From: Topomyia yanbarensis
Taxonomy: Eukaryota > Arthropoda > Insecta > Diptera > Culicidae
Length of the DNA: 64,000 nucleotides
Direction: 5' to 3'
Assembly (NCBI RefSeq): GCF_030247195.1
Contig: NC_080671.1
Span: 297,333,586 to 297,397,585 of the forward strand
Part shown: positions 1-10,737 of the stretch, piece by piece
Position numbering within the stretch: the stretch's first letter is position 1
Layout: each line of letters opens with the position of its first letter
Notes under the pieces: model-generated
Told to the model about the DNA's origin: nothing
Database searches by the model: none
The model's input: only the letters and a program-made list of their open reading frames with translations
Translations under genes and position numbers: made by a program

Positions 1-685
1 ATGGGTTAAAATTGCCCCCACTTGATGAAGCTGCGGACATCGCCTTATTTACGACTTTCATGAAATTCTCCACTAAACCATTCTGTTGAGGAAAGAATGG
101 CGTGGAGAAAACTGTCTGTATTCCTCTTTCGTTGCAGTAGCTTTTGTAGTTTTCGCCGTTGAATGGTGGACCGTTGTCCGACTTTATAAGATCAGGATAC
201 CCTTCTTTGCTGAACACGTCATCGAGGATCTTCTTCATGTTTTCGAAGCTAGTTGATTTTACTGGTCTTGCAATTGCGTATCTCGATCTGTAATCGATTA
301 TGACTAATATCGAAACTCCTCCATATCTTGCATAAGGGCCATTGAAGTCGATTGCTATCGTTTCCCAAACCGTTTTAGGAGCAAATATACGATTCATCGG
401 AGTGGGTTTCTCTGGCCTTCCGTTTATGGCACATGTCTCGCATGACTTAACCCAGTCATCCGCATCAGTGGCCATCCCAGGCCACCATACGCGCTCGCGA
501 AGGATGCTCTTTAATTTTGCTGTTAATGGGTGGCCCGCATGTGCCACTTCGAGAGTCTTCCGACGGAGTTGTTCTGGTATTACAACACATCCTAGTTTCG
601 TCAGCATACCGTTCTTTACAAACAGATCGTCAGAAACTGATTGATACCTACTCAAATGCTTCGGCCAGTCTCCGGAATGTAATGC
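1..685 (-). pseudogene. Ty3/gypsy integrase fragment (pol 3' part)
   Basis: One minus-strand frame is open from about 685 to the window edge (about 228 codons). Counting from 685, a zinc-binding HHCC module lies at about residues 49-85 (HAGH, then CETC), followed by the integrase catalytic core with D113 (AIDFNGPY), D170 (KSDNGPPF) and E206 (NGLVENF). This gives D-x56-D-x35-E, the normal DD35E spacing, so the triad is intact. Integrase inserts retrotransposon cDNA into nuclear DNA. The fragment is cut by the window edge, so its C-terminal domain is unseen. Protease, reverse transcriptase and RNase H are absent: the frame begins with the RNase H-integrase linker (GDWPKHLSRYQ) directly after gag. 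The family call is firm; the lineage (Mag-like) is a guess from the gag. Confidence 0.88.
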
Positions 686-1235
686 CCTGTAGCTGATCGC
701 CCATAGATAAGAAGAGCAGCTGTGATCGCCGTACGGGGTCAATAGCGTTTGACAGAGAGGCCGCAATCTCAAAATTCTCGATATATTTTGTCCACTCTTC
801 CCACATCTTGTTCGCTTGTACATTTTTGGGAAACGGTTTCATTTGATCCCATCTGACGCTTGTACCACTTCCTGCGGGTTGTGAAAGTGGCAATGCTCGG
901 AAGCTGCTCCAACTATCTTCCGCTTCGTTAGCTCCCACGCTATGTTCATGCTGACTTTTGCTTCCCGATGACAGCTCAGCGATAACTTTCTGCATATCAG
1001 CCAGTTGTTGCTTCAATTTTTCATTCTCCTGAGAAGCATCGACTGGAATTCGATAGTGGTTGTATCGGTCACTTTCACTGTCGTTGATTAGCTCTTCATA
1101 TTCATTAACGGGCGATTTTGGAGCACGAACGTATCTTCCAACGTCCGGGTACTCCAATGTATCCGACTCGTGATCCGAAGCATCGAAATCATTTTCGCTC
1201 GACTGGTTGATGCGAACGTATGTGCCTTCTGCCAT
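645..1235 (-). pseudogene. Ty3/gypsy gag fragment, fused to pol by internal deletion
   Basis: The minus-strand frame starts at an ATG at 1235 and stops at 645-647 (195 residues). The N-terminal half is acidic and low in complexity, with a short heptad-like stretch near residues 70-90 (ENEKLKQQLADMQKV). From about residue 130 it shows a Mag-like capsid start (FEIAASLSNAIDPVRRSQLL). Gag forms the particle that packages element RNA. After residue about 182 the frame reads out of register through the RNase H-integrase linker, because an internal deletion near 686-690 joined gag to pol in a +1 frame. The zinc knuckle and most of the capsid domain are missing, so this is a non-autonomous deletion derivative. 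Confidence 0.8.
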
Positions 1236-1490
1236 TTTTTTTAAAGTTTCTGGTTAAACGACAACGGTGTTTTGTCTGTAAATGTTGAAAATAAGATGTT
1301 TCATATCAGTATCATTCTTCAAAACATTTTTCATTTAAAATATTAGTTTTCTCAACAGACATTATTTAGTTATATATCTATTACTGTCTCTATAAAATCT
1401 ATTACATTTCACCGCCAGCCCAAAACCCATATACTCAGGCATTATTATCAGAGTTCTTATTTTGCACCTCGTATTGTTAGGGACGGTTTT
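1236..1490. other. Leader region upstream of gag
   Basis: AT-rich sequence just 5' of gag on the minus strand. It should hold the leader and the primer-binding site, but I could not recognise a tRNA-complementary site. On the minus strand, TGTTAGG at about 1497 and CCTAACA at about 1476 form a short inverted pair that could be LTR-edge debris. No gene is seen. Confidence 0.4.
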
Positions 1491-1890
1491 CCTAACACGC
1501 CATTTTGTTTCGACGTCAGGTGGTTTTCGTTACACACCTTTTCCCACTTGACGGTTATCTTAACACGCCATTTTGTTTCGACGTCAGGTGGTTTTCGTTA
1601 CACACCTTTTTCACTTGACGGTTATCTTAACACGCCATTTTGTTTCGACGTCAGGTGGTTTTCGTTACACACCTTTTTCACTTGACGGTTATCTTAACAC
1701 GCCATTTTGTTTCGACGTCAGGTGGTTTTCGTTACACACCTTTTTTCACTTGACGGTTATCTTAACACGCCATTTTGTTTCAACTCACCAGGTGGTTTTC
1801 TTTACACACCTTTTTCACTTCGCGGTTGTCTTAACACGCCATTTTCTTTCAATATGCCAGGTGGTTTTCATTACACACCCCTCGCTACTA
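1491..1890. repeat. Minisatellite, about six copies of a 67-69 bp unit
   Basis: Units start at 1491, 1559, 1626, 1693, 1761 and 1830. Each begins with C(C/T)TAACACGCCATTTT and contains GGTGGTTTTCGTTACACACC. Copies 1-4 are nearly identical, while copies 5-6 have diverged (TCAACTCACCAGG or TCAATATGCCAGG in place of TCGACGTCAGG). The open frames across it arise because 67 is not a multiple of three. It lies upstream of gag and could sit in the element's leader or LTR. Confidence 0.92.
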
Positions 1891-1914
1891 ATTTTTAAGT
1901 TCATCGTGATATCC

Positions 1915-2042
1915 CCGTGCCGAGTGATTTCACAAACTTTTTCGTCTGGCAGGATCGCCAATGTAAATTCCCAGTTTGCTTTGGATCTTAGGTAGGTGAG
2001 GCTATTCATTATTAATTACTGCAAGGAAATCACTCGGCACGG
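1915..2042. repeat. 16-bp perfect inverted repeat pair
   Basis: CCGTGCCGAGTGATTT at 1915-1930 has its exact reverse complement at 2027-2042, with a 96-bp spacer. It could be the terminal repeats of a very short element or an LTR remnant. I see no convincing target duplication. Confidence 0.6.
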
Positions 2043-2257
2043 AAGTCGTCTGGTTGGACGAAATATTACTTACCTTCACAATGGACTGACGCGAAATGAA
2101 TGCCAGCTTGTGCGCTCGCTTTCTTACCCGCATCAGCGATATGATGCCGATAAAGTAGATCGATGGTGGCGCCACATCATCTGACAATGTTGCCAACCTT
2201 ATCGTGAGCAGGGGTAGGACTCTGTTATTATTATTAAGTCCGGCTTGTACCTCACAA

Positions 2258-3175
2258 TCACTAGAGGCCAAACCATCGAAAATATTCACAGGGTATTTTT
2301 GGACGAATTGTTCGTAAGAATATTCCCCACAACCTGATAAAAATTAAAATTAGGCATGACTTACTACGATCAAATTAAAAAAAACAATAACTTTTTATGC
2401 TGACGAGGTAGAAAGTTGGTGTCTTCGACAAAGTTTAAGAAATGCTCGTAATAACGAATTTTGTTGAACTAGTTGAACTTGTAGGATTTAATGTTATCGA
2501 TTTGTAAAGCGTTTTCTATGGCAATACCCTTAAATTTAGTTTTTTAATATAACTTTTTCCACTGTGACTTTTCGTGCAAACCGTGCTCCAGACAAATGTG
2601 GAGGCATTATAACCACATAATATTGTTGAACTGTATACGCAGTTGAACTTAGTGTAAAAAATTTAAAATTCTTCAACAACTCTAAAACAAATGAGTTTTT
2701 TTACAAGAGGTGTGCGCCTCGCCGCCGATTTCAGGTAAATTTATTATATGCAGTGTTCAACAGTATTTTTACATACAGTCTTCAATTTAATTTTTACATG
2801 CAGTCTTCAACAATATTATGTGGTTATAATGCCTCCACATTTGTCTGGAGCACGGTTTGCACGAAAAGTCACAGCGAAAAAAGCTATATTATAAAGCTAA
2901 ATTTAAGGGGTTTGCCTTAAAAAACGCTTTATAAATCGATAACGTTAAGTCCTACAAGCTCAAGTTGTTCAACAAAATTCTTCATTGTGAGCATTCCTAA
3001 AACTTTGTCGAATACTCCAACTTTCTACCTCGACAGTATAAAAAGTTATTTTTTCTAGTTCAATCATAGTAAGCCATGCCTCAATTTAATTTTTATCAGA
3101 TTGTGGGGAATATTCTTAGGAACAATTCCTCTAAAGATACCCTATAAATATATTCAATGGTTTGGCTTCTAGTGA
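2258..3175. mobile_element. Foldback element with arms of about 370 bp
   Basis: The left arm (2258-2630) is the diverged reverse complement of the right arm (2806-3175); the loop is about 175 bp. Matching landmarks are CACTAGAGGCCAAACCAT on the left against ATGGTTTGGCTTCTAGTG on the right, and CCACATTTGTCTGGAGCACG in the right arm with its complement in the left. The loop holds two or three imperfect repeats of about 29 bp (ACATRCAGTCTTCAA). There is no coding capacity and no clear target duplication. The strand-symmetric structure fits a foldback or long-TIR non-autonomous DNA transposon. Confidence 0.85.
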
Positions 3176-3187
3176 CGTTTTTGGCAT

Positions 3188-4004
3188 TTCCGACCACTGT
3201 GCGTTGCCTACTGGCTCGTGGTGCATTCGGATTGGTTTGTAGTAGTTGTTAAGCCAACCGACTAAACTTGAACCTCATGTATCCCGTAATCCTCATCCAT
3301 CCGGGGCAACCGTTAAGTACTGCTTTAGTAAGGATTGTGTTCTTGCTTATTTTGTTTTGTGTTAATCGTCATCCATATCCATCCATAGCTTTTATCCATA
3401 GCTACTTTTCCTTACTTGCTGTCGAACCTTCGCGATATATCTCACCTGCTCAGGTCTGCTGCAAATATCGTACCCTGTTGGTACATGAACCGATCCGGGG
3501 GTGTCGACCATAAGGATTTACATCTGTTTACAACCACCGGATTTCTTATCCTTCTTGGTGCTAGTCGTTCCTATTTATCTGCTATCTGGTGCTGAGAACT
3601 TCTTGGCGGCAGTATTTCACCCTATACCGATGCCCATTTTCGCGATCCATTTTGCTGCCACTCTAACGATATCCCAATTTTCTTCAACTTCGTGTTTTTC
3701 CTCCTTAACTGCCGTTGCTAGCCCGCTGACTGACATCTGCTGTCTACTCACTACTTTTGCTAATATAGAAGCTTGTCGAAACGTTAACCGATCCTTCAGA
3801 GAAGCCGTCCAACTTGACATATATCCCTTTCCAGCCACCCTCGCAAAGTTTCGTCCTTGGTTTCTTCATTGACTTGTTTCTAGAGTGACCGAACTCAAAT
3901 GACATTTTATGTGTCCAAACGGTTTGCAGTATATTTTTTTCCTGGACAGGAAAATAATAAATTTCTAAAAGTAATTCAAAACGCTCATGGGGGCCTGCAA
4001 CTAA
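3188..4004. repeat. Interspersed repeat A, copy 1
   Basis: Sequence similar along its length to 52036-52655: shared blocks include GGCTCGTGG near the start, CCGACTAAAC, AGCTTTTATCC-type runs, GCTGGTGCTGAG or GGTGCTGAGAAC, and AAAAGTAATTCAAA near the end. Minus-strand reading gives broken peptide stretches with several stops. Both copies lie next to Juan-like ORF1 fragments but in different positions relative to them, so A may be an independent element or a rearranged part of the same one. Confidence 0.6.
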
Positions 4005-4158
4005 GCTTAGGAGAATAAATATTCCTCCTTATTCTATTGCTTCTGGGCGCAGTAAAAGATGTCCCCTCTTCGGGTTCATCAGGTTTGCGTTCGTAAGTAG
4101 ACAAGTCAGTATCGATATTCGTTGAGACGTTGAGATTATCTTCAGCTTTGCAGCAAAA
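3985..4158 (-). pseudogene. Juan-like (Jockey-clade) ORF1 fragment, after the zinc knuckles
   Basis: The minus-strand frame contains STNIDTDLSTYERKP and then RSNRIRRNIYSPKLS. The copy near 51.0-51.1 kb has the matching RSNRKRRNFSSPKIR. This is the basic linker after the zinc-knuckle region of a Jockey-clade ORF1, an RNA-binding protein that coats element RNA. It continues the fragment at 6217-6430; the 2.06-kb element B1 lies between them, so ORF1 was broken by insertion. No functional product is expected. Confidence 0.65.
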
Positions 4159-6216
4159 AATTAAAGGGTTGTGTACAGGACACGACCACGGTGACATTAA
4201 AAATATAGCTTTTTTATCTATCACACATATCGACACACGTTCTTGTTCACTCGCCTGTTTTCATATGTTACAATTTGCTATATACCCTCCCCATTAAAAC
4301 ATAATTTATTGAAGGTCTTTTAACGGTAATCTATTAATTAATCAAGTATCTCACTAGGTGATTGGCATTATTTGGCTGATCCATCTAGTAAAAATAGGCT
4401 GGTCTGTCCAGAAAATATATTCAAAAGAAAAGTTCCATATTGAGAGCTGTGATGAGGAAACCCACGCCCGCCAACGGAAATATACAGATTCTCCATAAAT
4501 TATGAAATTTCATTTTCCATTTAAATTTTCAATAATGTACTAATGAACTTAAGTAAACAATCTTAAGTGTAAGTATTTCTTGATCGATTAGTGGTGGAAA
4601 AATGAAATTATTTGATAAATTACATTGTTATGCAACGTTCGCACTACCAGTTAAAACGGGTTTTTATGCTATCTTGGTGACATTTTTCTTGTTGCTAATT
4701 ATTAAAACGTGTTATAACTCTGTAGTGTAAACGTTGTATTATTAAACCAATTCTGCAGCGTTTTATGTTATATAGGTGTTTTATGTGGTAATAGGACTGA
4801 CATAATTATATCTTCAGTACAGCGGTTTGTTTCATAATTTAAAACAGATTTATTTTAAAATTTAAATTAGTATACCCAACCGTATTTGTTGTATACCTTA
4901 AAACGCAATTAGAACTGTGTTTTAAATACATAAGGTAGGACAGATATTCTGACTGGTTAAACTGGGAAAACAATTTTAAGTCCAGTAACGCTTAAGACAT
5001 GGCTTGAATTTGAATCGAAAAAGAACACCCGCTTCAACTGCTGCTGGGACGGTAAGTTCTGTTTTAAAATTTTCCGTTGTGTGCAGTACGAAACAAAAGT
5101 GTTTGAAATTAGAAAACAAAAAGTTCTGCTGGAAATGTGATTGTTTCCGATGCAATTACACTCAGATTTTTCACGCAGGGGATACAGGCCGTGTAAATGA
5201 AAACCGCGTAAATTTAAAAAAACGCGTTAATGAAAACCGCGTAAATTTCAAAATCCGCGTAAAAAACCTGAGTGTACTCTCCTATATAAAATACTACGCT
5301 GCTGAACAGTGCAATAACTACAGAAGCACGTTGTCAGATGCCTTACTGATAAAAAACATATAACCGAAATATGAAACATGAAAACCAATTGGGTCTTTAC
5401 CCTACGCAGCTACAAAGCGCCGTAAACATGGATTAACAAGTTACAACGCACACGCATGCATAAAAATAAATATATTTTTTTCAAACGCAACACTCTTAAG
5501 CAGCACACACCGTATTGAATTAAATCCAAACCACCCCGCCCACCCACTTTGCAAATCATTCTGTGACACCATGCTGGTACCCGACAAATCCGCACACGGC
5601 CACCGCTGCCGAAAATGCATAGCGTCTACCGCTTATTGTAGTGCCCAGACGCTGCAGCCATGATCTTACCCGTTCGACATAAGAACAAAAACTGATTCAA
5701 ACGGGTACGCGTCACCTCTATTTATAAACTAACCGTATATGGTTTAGTCACTTAGGTGCGAGTGTGTGCAAATGCCAACGTTACCGAAAATCGATAGCGT
5801 TTATTGCATCGCCCGGAGACGACGTTGCTCGTGTGGGATAAGAGCAACAACTGATTTAAACGGACATGCGTTGCTTCTATTTATGACTTTTCGTGTTTCA
5901 TTGAGCAACTAAGCTGCCCTCTTTTGACGGCTGTGTCTGAGAAATCTGCCTCACGAATGGTATTTTTCCCGTTTTTTGTGAACTTTTTAATTTTACCAAT
6001 TTCCAAAAGTCTACTTTTATTGGGGAGATATTAAATTATTACCAATATTTAAGTTAGGTGTTTCTAAATCGGTTGGTGTATGAATGATTAAAATCCATCT
6101 AGTAATATCGGAGTTATAAGCGTGCAAACCTTACATAGTTTCGTTACATGGGAGATAGTCTAGATTTTAGAATGACACCTAGCCCCAGATAGTGGAGTAA
6201 GACATTTTTAATGTCA
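4156..6216. mobile_element. Element B, copy 1 (2.06 kb, non-autonomous)
   Basis: This segment is duplicated at 55889-59899, where it carries two extra insertions. It starts with TTAAAGGGTTGTGTACAGG and ends with GACATTTTTAATGTCA. Near the ends lie inverted 13-mers, TGACATTAAAAAT (4192-4204) and ATTTTTAATGTCA (6204-6216). It interrupts a Juan-like ORF1 on the minus strand, which supports it being an insertion rather than flanking DNA. No open frame looks coding. It contains a 116-bp MITE (5159-5274), and its TTAA at 5496-5499 is the unfilled version of an insertion site occupied in copy 2. Confidence 0.8.
5159..5274. mobile_element. MITE with CACTCAGG ends and TA target, copy 1
   Basis: TA-flanked element with inverted ends CACTCAGATTTTTCACGC and GCGTAAAAAACCTGAGTG. 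The interior repeats AACCGCGTAAATTT-type units of about 20 bp. It is inside element B, and the same insertion is at 56913-57046 in copy 2, so it predates the duplication of B. A related end (CGCGTAAAAAAACCCTGAGTG) lies at about 21690-21710. Confidence 0.75.
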
Positions 6217-6430
6217 AAAAAAAACACTTAGAGCGTCCCTGAAGAGAACACTGGAGTGTTCTCTAGCGCTGTCTGTACGTTGTACATGTCGTGAGATCAT
6301 GTGGGCTTCCACCACAGTCCAGACACTTTTCAGCTTCCTTTCCACAAGAATTATCGACATGATTCCCAATGCATTTCCCACAACGAGCCTTATTGCTACA
6401 ATGTGTGTCCGAAATCCGAATTGTTTGTAA
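6217..6430 (-). pseudogene. Juan-like ORF1 zinc-knuckle fragment
   Basis: Minus-strand reading gives HCSNKARCGKCIGNHVDNSC followed by CLDCGGSPHDLTTC. These are successive Cys/His knuckles of the nucleocapsid-like part of a Jockey-clade ORF1, and the cysteines visible here are preserved. The equivalent region at about 51.2-51.4 kb reads HCSNKVRCGKCDENH. The downstream part of the same ORF1 is at 3985-4158, beyond element B1. The upstream part is missing or unrecognisable. Confidence 0.7.
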
Positions 6431-7280
6431 TTAGTTCAGTTAATGATTATAATTTTATTTCGACATCTATAACATCTTCAGGCAAGTGAGACAAGAATGG
6501 GGAATGTAATATAGTAGCGGTGCTAAACTCTTTGAACTGTATCCAGACAGCTCACAAGAAATGAAACACCGCCACTGCTTTGCTGGTCGAATAACGATCA
6601 ACGCGCACACACAAAAGAAGGAAAAAAGGAGGCGGAGAACACATAAGATAATCTTGAAAGTGGATTATCGGGCATCGCAGTATAGGCTGTCTAACGCAAA
6701 ACTTTAAATAGCCATGCGCCGCCTGTCTCTCATGACATGAACCAAGAAAATGATTTTGATTTTGACATGCACCATACAACTCGCGAACAAAATCAATAGA
6801 TACGCAGTAAAACGTACTATTTCTTAACGAAATCTAAAGGCACGGGGAAGAAAGTAAATTTTCTTTAAATGCCAGTCTTATTTTTTGTAAACAAATAACT
6901 TTTTTCAAATATCTTTAAATTACGATTAAAATTTTTCATTCGGTGCAAAAACACTTTTCTAACCCTTTAACGATTGAATTTGGTTCGCAAATGATACTTT
7001 TAAAGAGAAATTGACGGTTTTTATGACAAAAATTTTATTTTGCTTGTAATTTGACAGCTCCATTAACAAACATGATCATTGTGACTGCAGCGCAGCCCTA
7101 TGTGTCATTTATTCGTTAGACAACGAATACTTCACAGTGTATAGTGTACACGCAACCATAAAATAACCTACAGAATAAGTTCTTTTAACTTAAATTTAGG
7201 TACTTTTGAGCTGTGCGTCGCTTTCGCACTTATTAGTGTTGTCAAAAACAAAACGAGAAGTCGACTCAGTGGAGGTCTTC
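6431..7280. other. No gene recognised
   Basis: AT-rich DNA with only short spurious frames on either strand. I see no conserved protein motif, no tRNA-like element and no strong inverted ends. Confidence 0.5.
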
Positions 7281-7465
7281 CGTGCAGTAAGGTACTTTTA
7301 AGTTGTTTGGGGTATACTCAAAATTAGGTAAATTCAACTTAAATTTAAGTAAATTAAACTCAAGGTTGAGTTATTTTTTCGCCGTAGTTAAATGGAAACT
7401 ACCTTCAACACGGTTTACCTAATTTTACCTTCCTGCACGATACCACGAGATTGAGTTAAAAGTAC
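7281..7465. repeat. Small nested inverted-repeat element
   Basis: Three nested inverted pairs: CGTGCAGTAAGGTA (7281) with TACCTTCCTGCACG (7427), GTACTTTTAA (7292) with TTAAAAGTAC (7456), and AAAATTAGGTAAA (7320) with TTTACCTAATTTT (7414). This looks like a short MITE remnant. No target duplication is evident. Confidence 0.55.
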
Positions 7466-8422
7466 TGAATTTTAGGTAGTTTTTCGGTGGCGTGTAGGCT
7501 TATCGGTTGGAGAGTCACCGAGACAGTTGTTTTGTGTAAAAAAACTCCAACTCACCTGTATTAGGAATGACAAACTCTTCATATTTAAGAGCACATGAAT
7601 CAAGTGTCGTATTAAGAGATAAGTGCGACGCATCACTGGATGAACCGGGAAGTGAAACCATGTCGAATCATTACGTCGGATGTTGGTCAAATATCGTTGC
7701 CTCTGATTATTAACGTTGTATTGACCTGATTTAGACTATTGTAAATTTTCTTCGTTGGAACATGATCTGTAATAAAAAAAACGTCATAGTTAGATGAGTG
7801 GTATATTGAGTCATCCCTCATATTTTCATTTGAAATATTGTAACAAGGGCCTAGCTCTGCGTAGGTCTATGATGATATTTGGTTGAAGTTACTGGCTGTA
7901 GTTTTTCTGCTGGTTTAGAACATTTGTTTCTCATATAAAGTCATTTGAAATGAGGAGCTTAGGAAATAAATGCGTTCTCGTGGACATCCCGAAAACAGCG
8001 TCAAATAAGTTTGAGTTTTGATAGCAGACGAGGGACTTCATGATAAAGCACCCGATAGATCGGAAAATATTTTCCAAAACCTCCATTTGTGCAGAAAAGC
8101 TATATAAGATTAAGGTGCAAAGAATTGTACCTTCTCTGCGAAAAATAATGTACTGATAACACAATGCAATCACTTTGAAAATCAACATTTCAATCATGGC
8201 TCAGTTTGACGCGAAAAACGAAGTGACGGAACCATGTTTTTACCCGCACCATGCAAGATAAAATGGGATTTCCTGAAAAATATACTCGATGGTGTTTACG
8301 TCACTTTTGCATACAAGGGCAGTGCAGATGAGAATCATCCCGACGATAAGGCGTACTCCCTCCGACAATATTGTTCTGTATGCACTCGCAACTGGTCGAC
8401 GTGGTTGTTGAAGCTCATCCGG
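7466..8422. other. No gene recognised
   Basis: Anonymous sequence between a small inverted repeat and an R1-clade RT fragment. Frames at 7931-8197 (minus) and 8234-8476 (plus) show no family features. The GC content rises from about 8.2 kb as the RT fragment begins. Confidence 0.45.
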
Positions 8423-9075
8423 TCATCGATTATCATTCTCAATTTCTTCAGTGCACGATTCGATGCAACCATGTGACCCTCGACGTCGATCTGCATCCGC
8501 TGAACCGCTTCGCACCAACAACACCACCGTCTTGTGGTGAGCTATTTGCAGCTTGACCCCGTTCATCCAGCTCACGATCGCGTTAATTCTCTCCGTCACC
8601 GAAACAACCACTTCTTTAAGTTTCTCATCTATCACCGCTATGGACACGTCGTCCGCGAAACCCACGATTTCCATTTCCCTGGTCAACCGCAGTGTTAAGA
8701 CCCAAACGTACATCCCGTTCCAACGAGTTGGGCGGAGAATGGAGCCCTGAGGAAAGCACGCTGTGACTCGCATTGATTTCTGCCCTTCGTATTTCTCGTA
8801 CAGCAGCACTCTACTCTGGGAGTAGCTCTTCAGGATCTGGGATAGATAGTCAAGAACCCTCATTCTGTGCAGCGCTGCAGCGATGGCTTCCCAGCTGGCG
8901 CAGTTAAATGCATTTTGCACATCTATCGTGATCACAATGCAGTATCGAACTCCTCTTCGTTGCTTAGATGCCTTCTCAGCACTCTCGAGTACTGTCCGAA
9001 TTGCCTACACTGTCGATACTCCTTTGCGAAATCCGAACTGCATCTTGGAGATGGCTGGACCGTTTGCACAAACTT
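8423..9075 (-). pseudogene. R1-clade non-LTR reverse transcriptase fragment
   Basis: The minus strand encodes consecutive RT blocks. QFGFRKGVSTV and IRTVLESAEKA lie upstream (about 8940-9070) of an in-frame stop. Then come ITIDVQNAFN (motif A region), PQGSILRPTRWNGMY (motif B), GFADDVSIAV (motif C, catalytic ADD kept) and SWMNGVKLQIAHHKT. The order and wording match R1-clade elements, which use this enzyme for target-primed reverse transcription. At least one stop and several substitutions (CFPQGS in place of GVPQGS) show decay. The endonuclease, fingers and C-terminus are missing. Confidence 0.85.
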
Positions 9076-9805
9076 AGTCCCAAATAGGGTTGGGAAAACC
9101 GAGGAATTTAATAAAAAAAAATACTTTCGGTATTGGAAATGAAACCGATAAAAGCGGTGAAACCGGTAACTAGAAAGAAAATAAGAATAACGAGTGGTAT
9201 TTACATGTATTTTGTCTTGCAGATTTACTTATTCCAGCATAATTTGATATGCACTGTTTCAAATGGATGCCTTTTGGGTTGTTATATCGAGCTCTATTTC
9301 AACCGGTTATAAAGTGTTCAAAAACAGGCGAGCTAGCTTTAAATGGAACCTTATTTAAGGACATTGCTAAGTAAAAAGGTTTAAAAGTGTTTCGAAAGAT
9401 TTAAGTTTTAAATAGTTCTTTCTGACAAAAATACCGTTTTTATGCTTAAAAACCGGTATTTCGGTATTGGATATTTGGACGGTTTTACTAGTTTTCGGTA
9501 ACTGTGAAACTGGTACTGTAAAATGGGGGAACATTTCGAAAGTTTTTCGGATAACTTACTTTAATTCAAGTAGATGTATCTGTTTGCATTTGTAAAACAA
9601 GTACCGGTACCCTCAGATTGAAAATGTTCCAATTGTTGTGTATATTATTTCGATTTACCATAACAATAAATTTAGCATAAAACGGGGTATCTTTGATCAC
9701 CGATGTAAGTTTGATTAAATGAGGTTTTTTCACTAACGCGCGATAAGACGATCCCCTCTAGCAAAATCATCGAAACAAAAAACAAACCATATTCTAAAAA
9801 TATTC
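9076..9805. other. No gene; CCGGTA-rich low-complexity stretch
   Basis: From about 9100 to 9520 the motif ACCGGTA or GAAACCG recurs in both orientations (for example AAAACCGGTATTTCGGTATT near 9458), so this is simple-repeat-like DNA. The first bases resemble part of repeat family G (GATGGCTGGACCG, then CACAAACTTAGTC). No coding evidence. Confidence 0.5.
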
Positions 9806-10208
9806 AACATCTATCGGCCACGATGACTTCGTCCTTTATTGTACTTTTTATGACAATAAAATCAATTTGAAAATGATATAATTCTCATGCATGGTTTCCA
9901 TCTGTTCAAACAATTCCTTGTATATTAATAAAATCAATCAATTTCAACTGAACAACTGATAACTTTTTTAGAAACCTTAAATATTTTTGTCCAATAATTC
10001 ATGTTCAAAATCCGAGAATTTTGTTGGTAACTATATAATTTCGACTACTTTCCTGAAAAAGTTCGATAAAAGTTGGCTGTATCCTTCAAGGCAATTTTAT
10101 TTTCTTACGAGACGGCATAATATCGGGTCATGAAATTGCCTAGGGATATGCAACTTACACAGCATTCCGAGCGTTACCTCTCATTTCGATACACATATTT
10201 TGCTGATC
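9806..10208 (+). repeat. Interspersed repeat E, copy 1
   Basis: About 400 bp that recur in inverted orientation at 24536-24935. Shared landmarks are ATTCTCATGCATGGTTTCCA, AATTCATGTTCAAAATCCGA and the end ATATTTTGCTGATC. It directly abuts the start of the PLE reverse transcriptase remnant, while copy 2 abuts the end of the PLE N-terminal remnant. Confidence 0.8.
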
Positions 10209-10737
10209 AAAGTTACCCCGAAAACAACGATTGAAAATTTACAACAAATTATAATCATGGAATGGAGTAATATAAGAAATTCAACTGACATAAACCTAGA
10301 TCTGTTTCTCGAACTAGTCGAATTTTGCGTTAACAATAGCTACTTTCGCTTTCGGGACAAATACTACAAGCAAACGTTTGGTACCGCCATGGGCAGCCCC
10401 CTATCGCCCATTCTTACCGATATTGTGATGGAAAACCTACTAAAAACCGTAACCAGAAAACTACCATTCACCATTCCCGTCATCTAACAAACTTCCATTC
10501 TTAGATACAATCATCACCCGTAAGTTTGATTAATCTCTATCCTCCCAATGGTACGCAAAACCGATAGCATCAGGTCGCCTCCTCAACTACCAATCATTCC
10601 ACCCACCAAACAACTACCCGTCATCACTCATCAACAGACTCATTCATCGTAGCAAAAACGCATATCGCACTATCAACATCATCGACTCACCCGTTGTGAG
10701 CATTCACAATCAATGTTGCAAATATTCTTCGCCGAAC
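10209..10737 (+). pseudogene. Penelope-like element reverse transcriptase fragment
   Basis: The frame reads FRFRDKYYKQTFGTAMGSPL followed by SPILTDIVMENLL, the GxAMGSPLSP motif typical of PLE reverse transcriptases. After a stop and frame change near 10487, FLDTIITRKFD and QWYAKPIASGRLLNYQSFHP continue the thumb region to about 10700. PLEs copy their RNA with this enzyme and insert with a GIY-YIG endonuclease. The palm segment with the catalytic YxDD lies between the two readable parts and is not seen. About 380 residues of the family's N-terminal half are absent, because repeat E abuts the fragment. The element appears to continue at 15240 beyond a 4.5-kb block. Confidence 0.85.

Noticed and set aside
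342..644. 100-codon plus-strand frame
   Set aside because: It is the antisense of the integrase, whose frame carries all expected motifs.
1491..1890. Possible CRISPR array
   Set aside because: The 67-bp units are contiguous and similar along their whole length with no unique spacers, and the window is eukaryotic.
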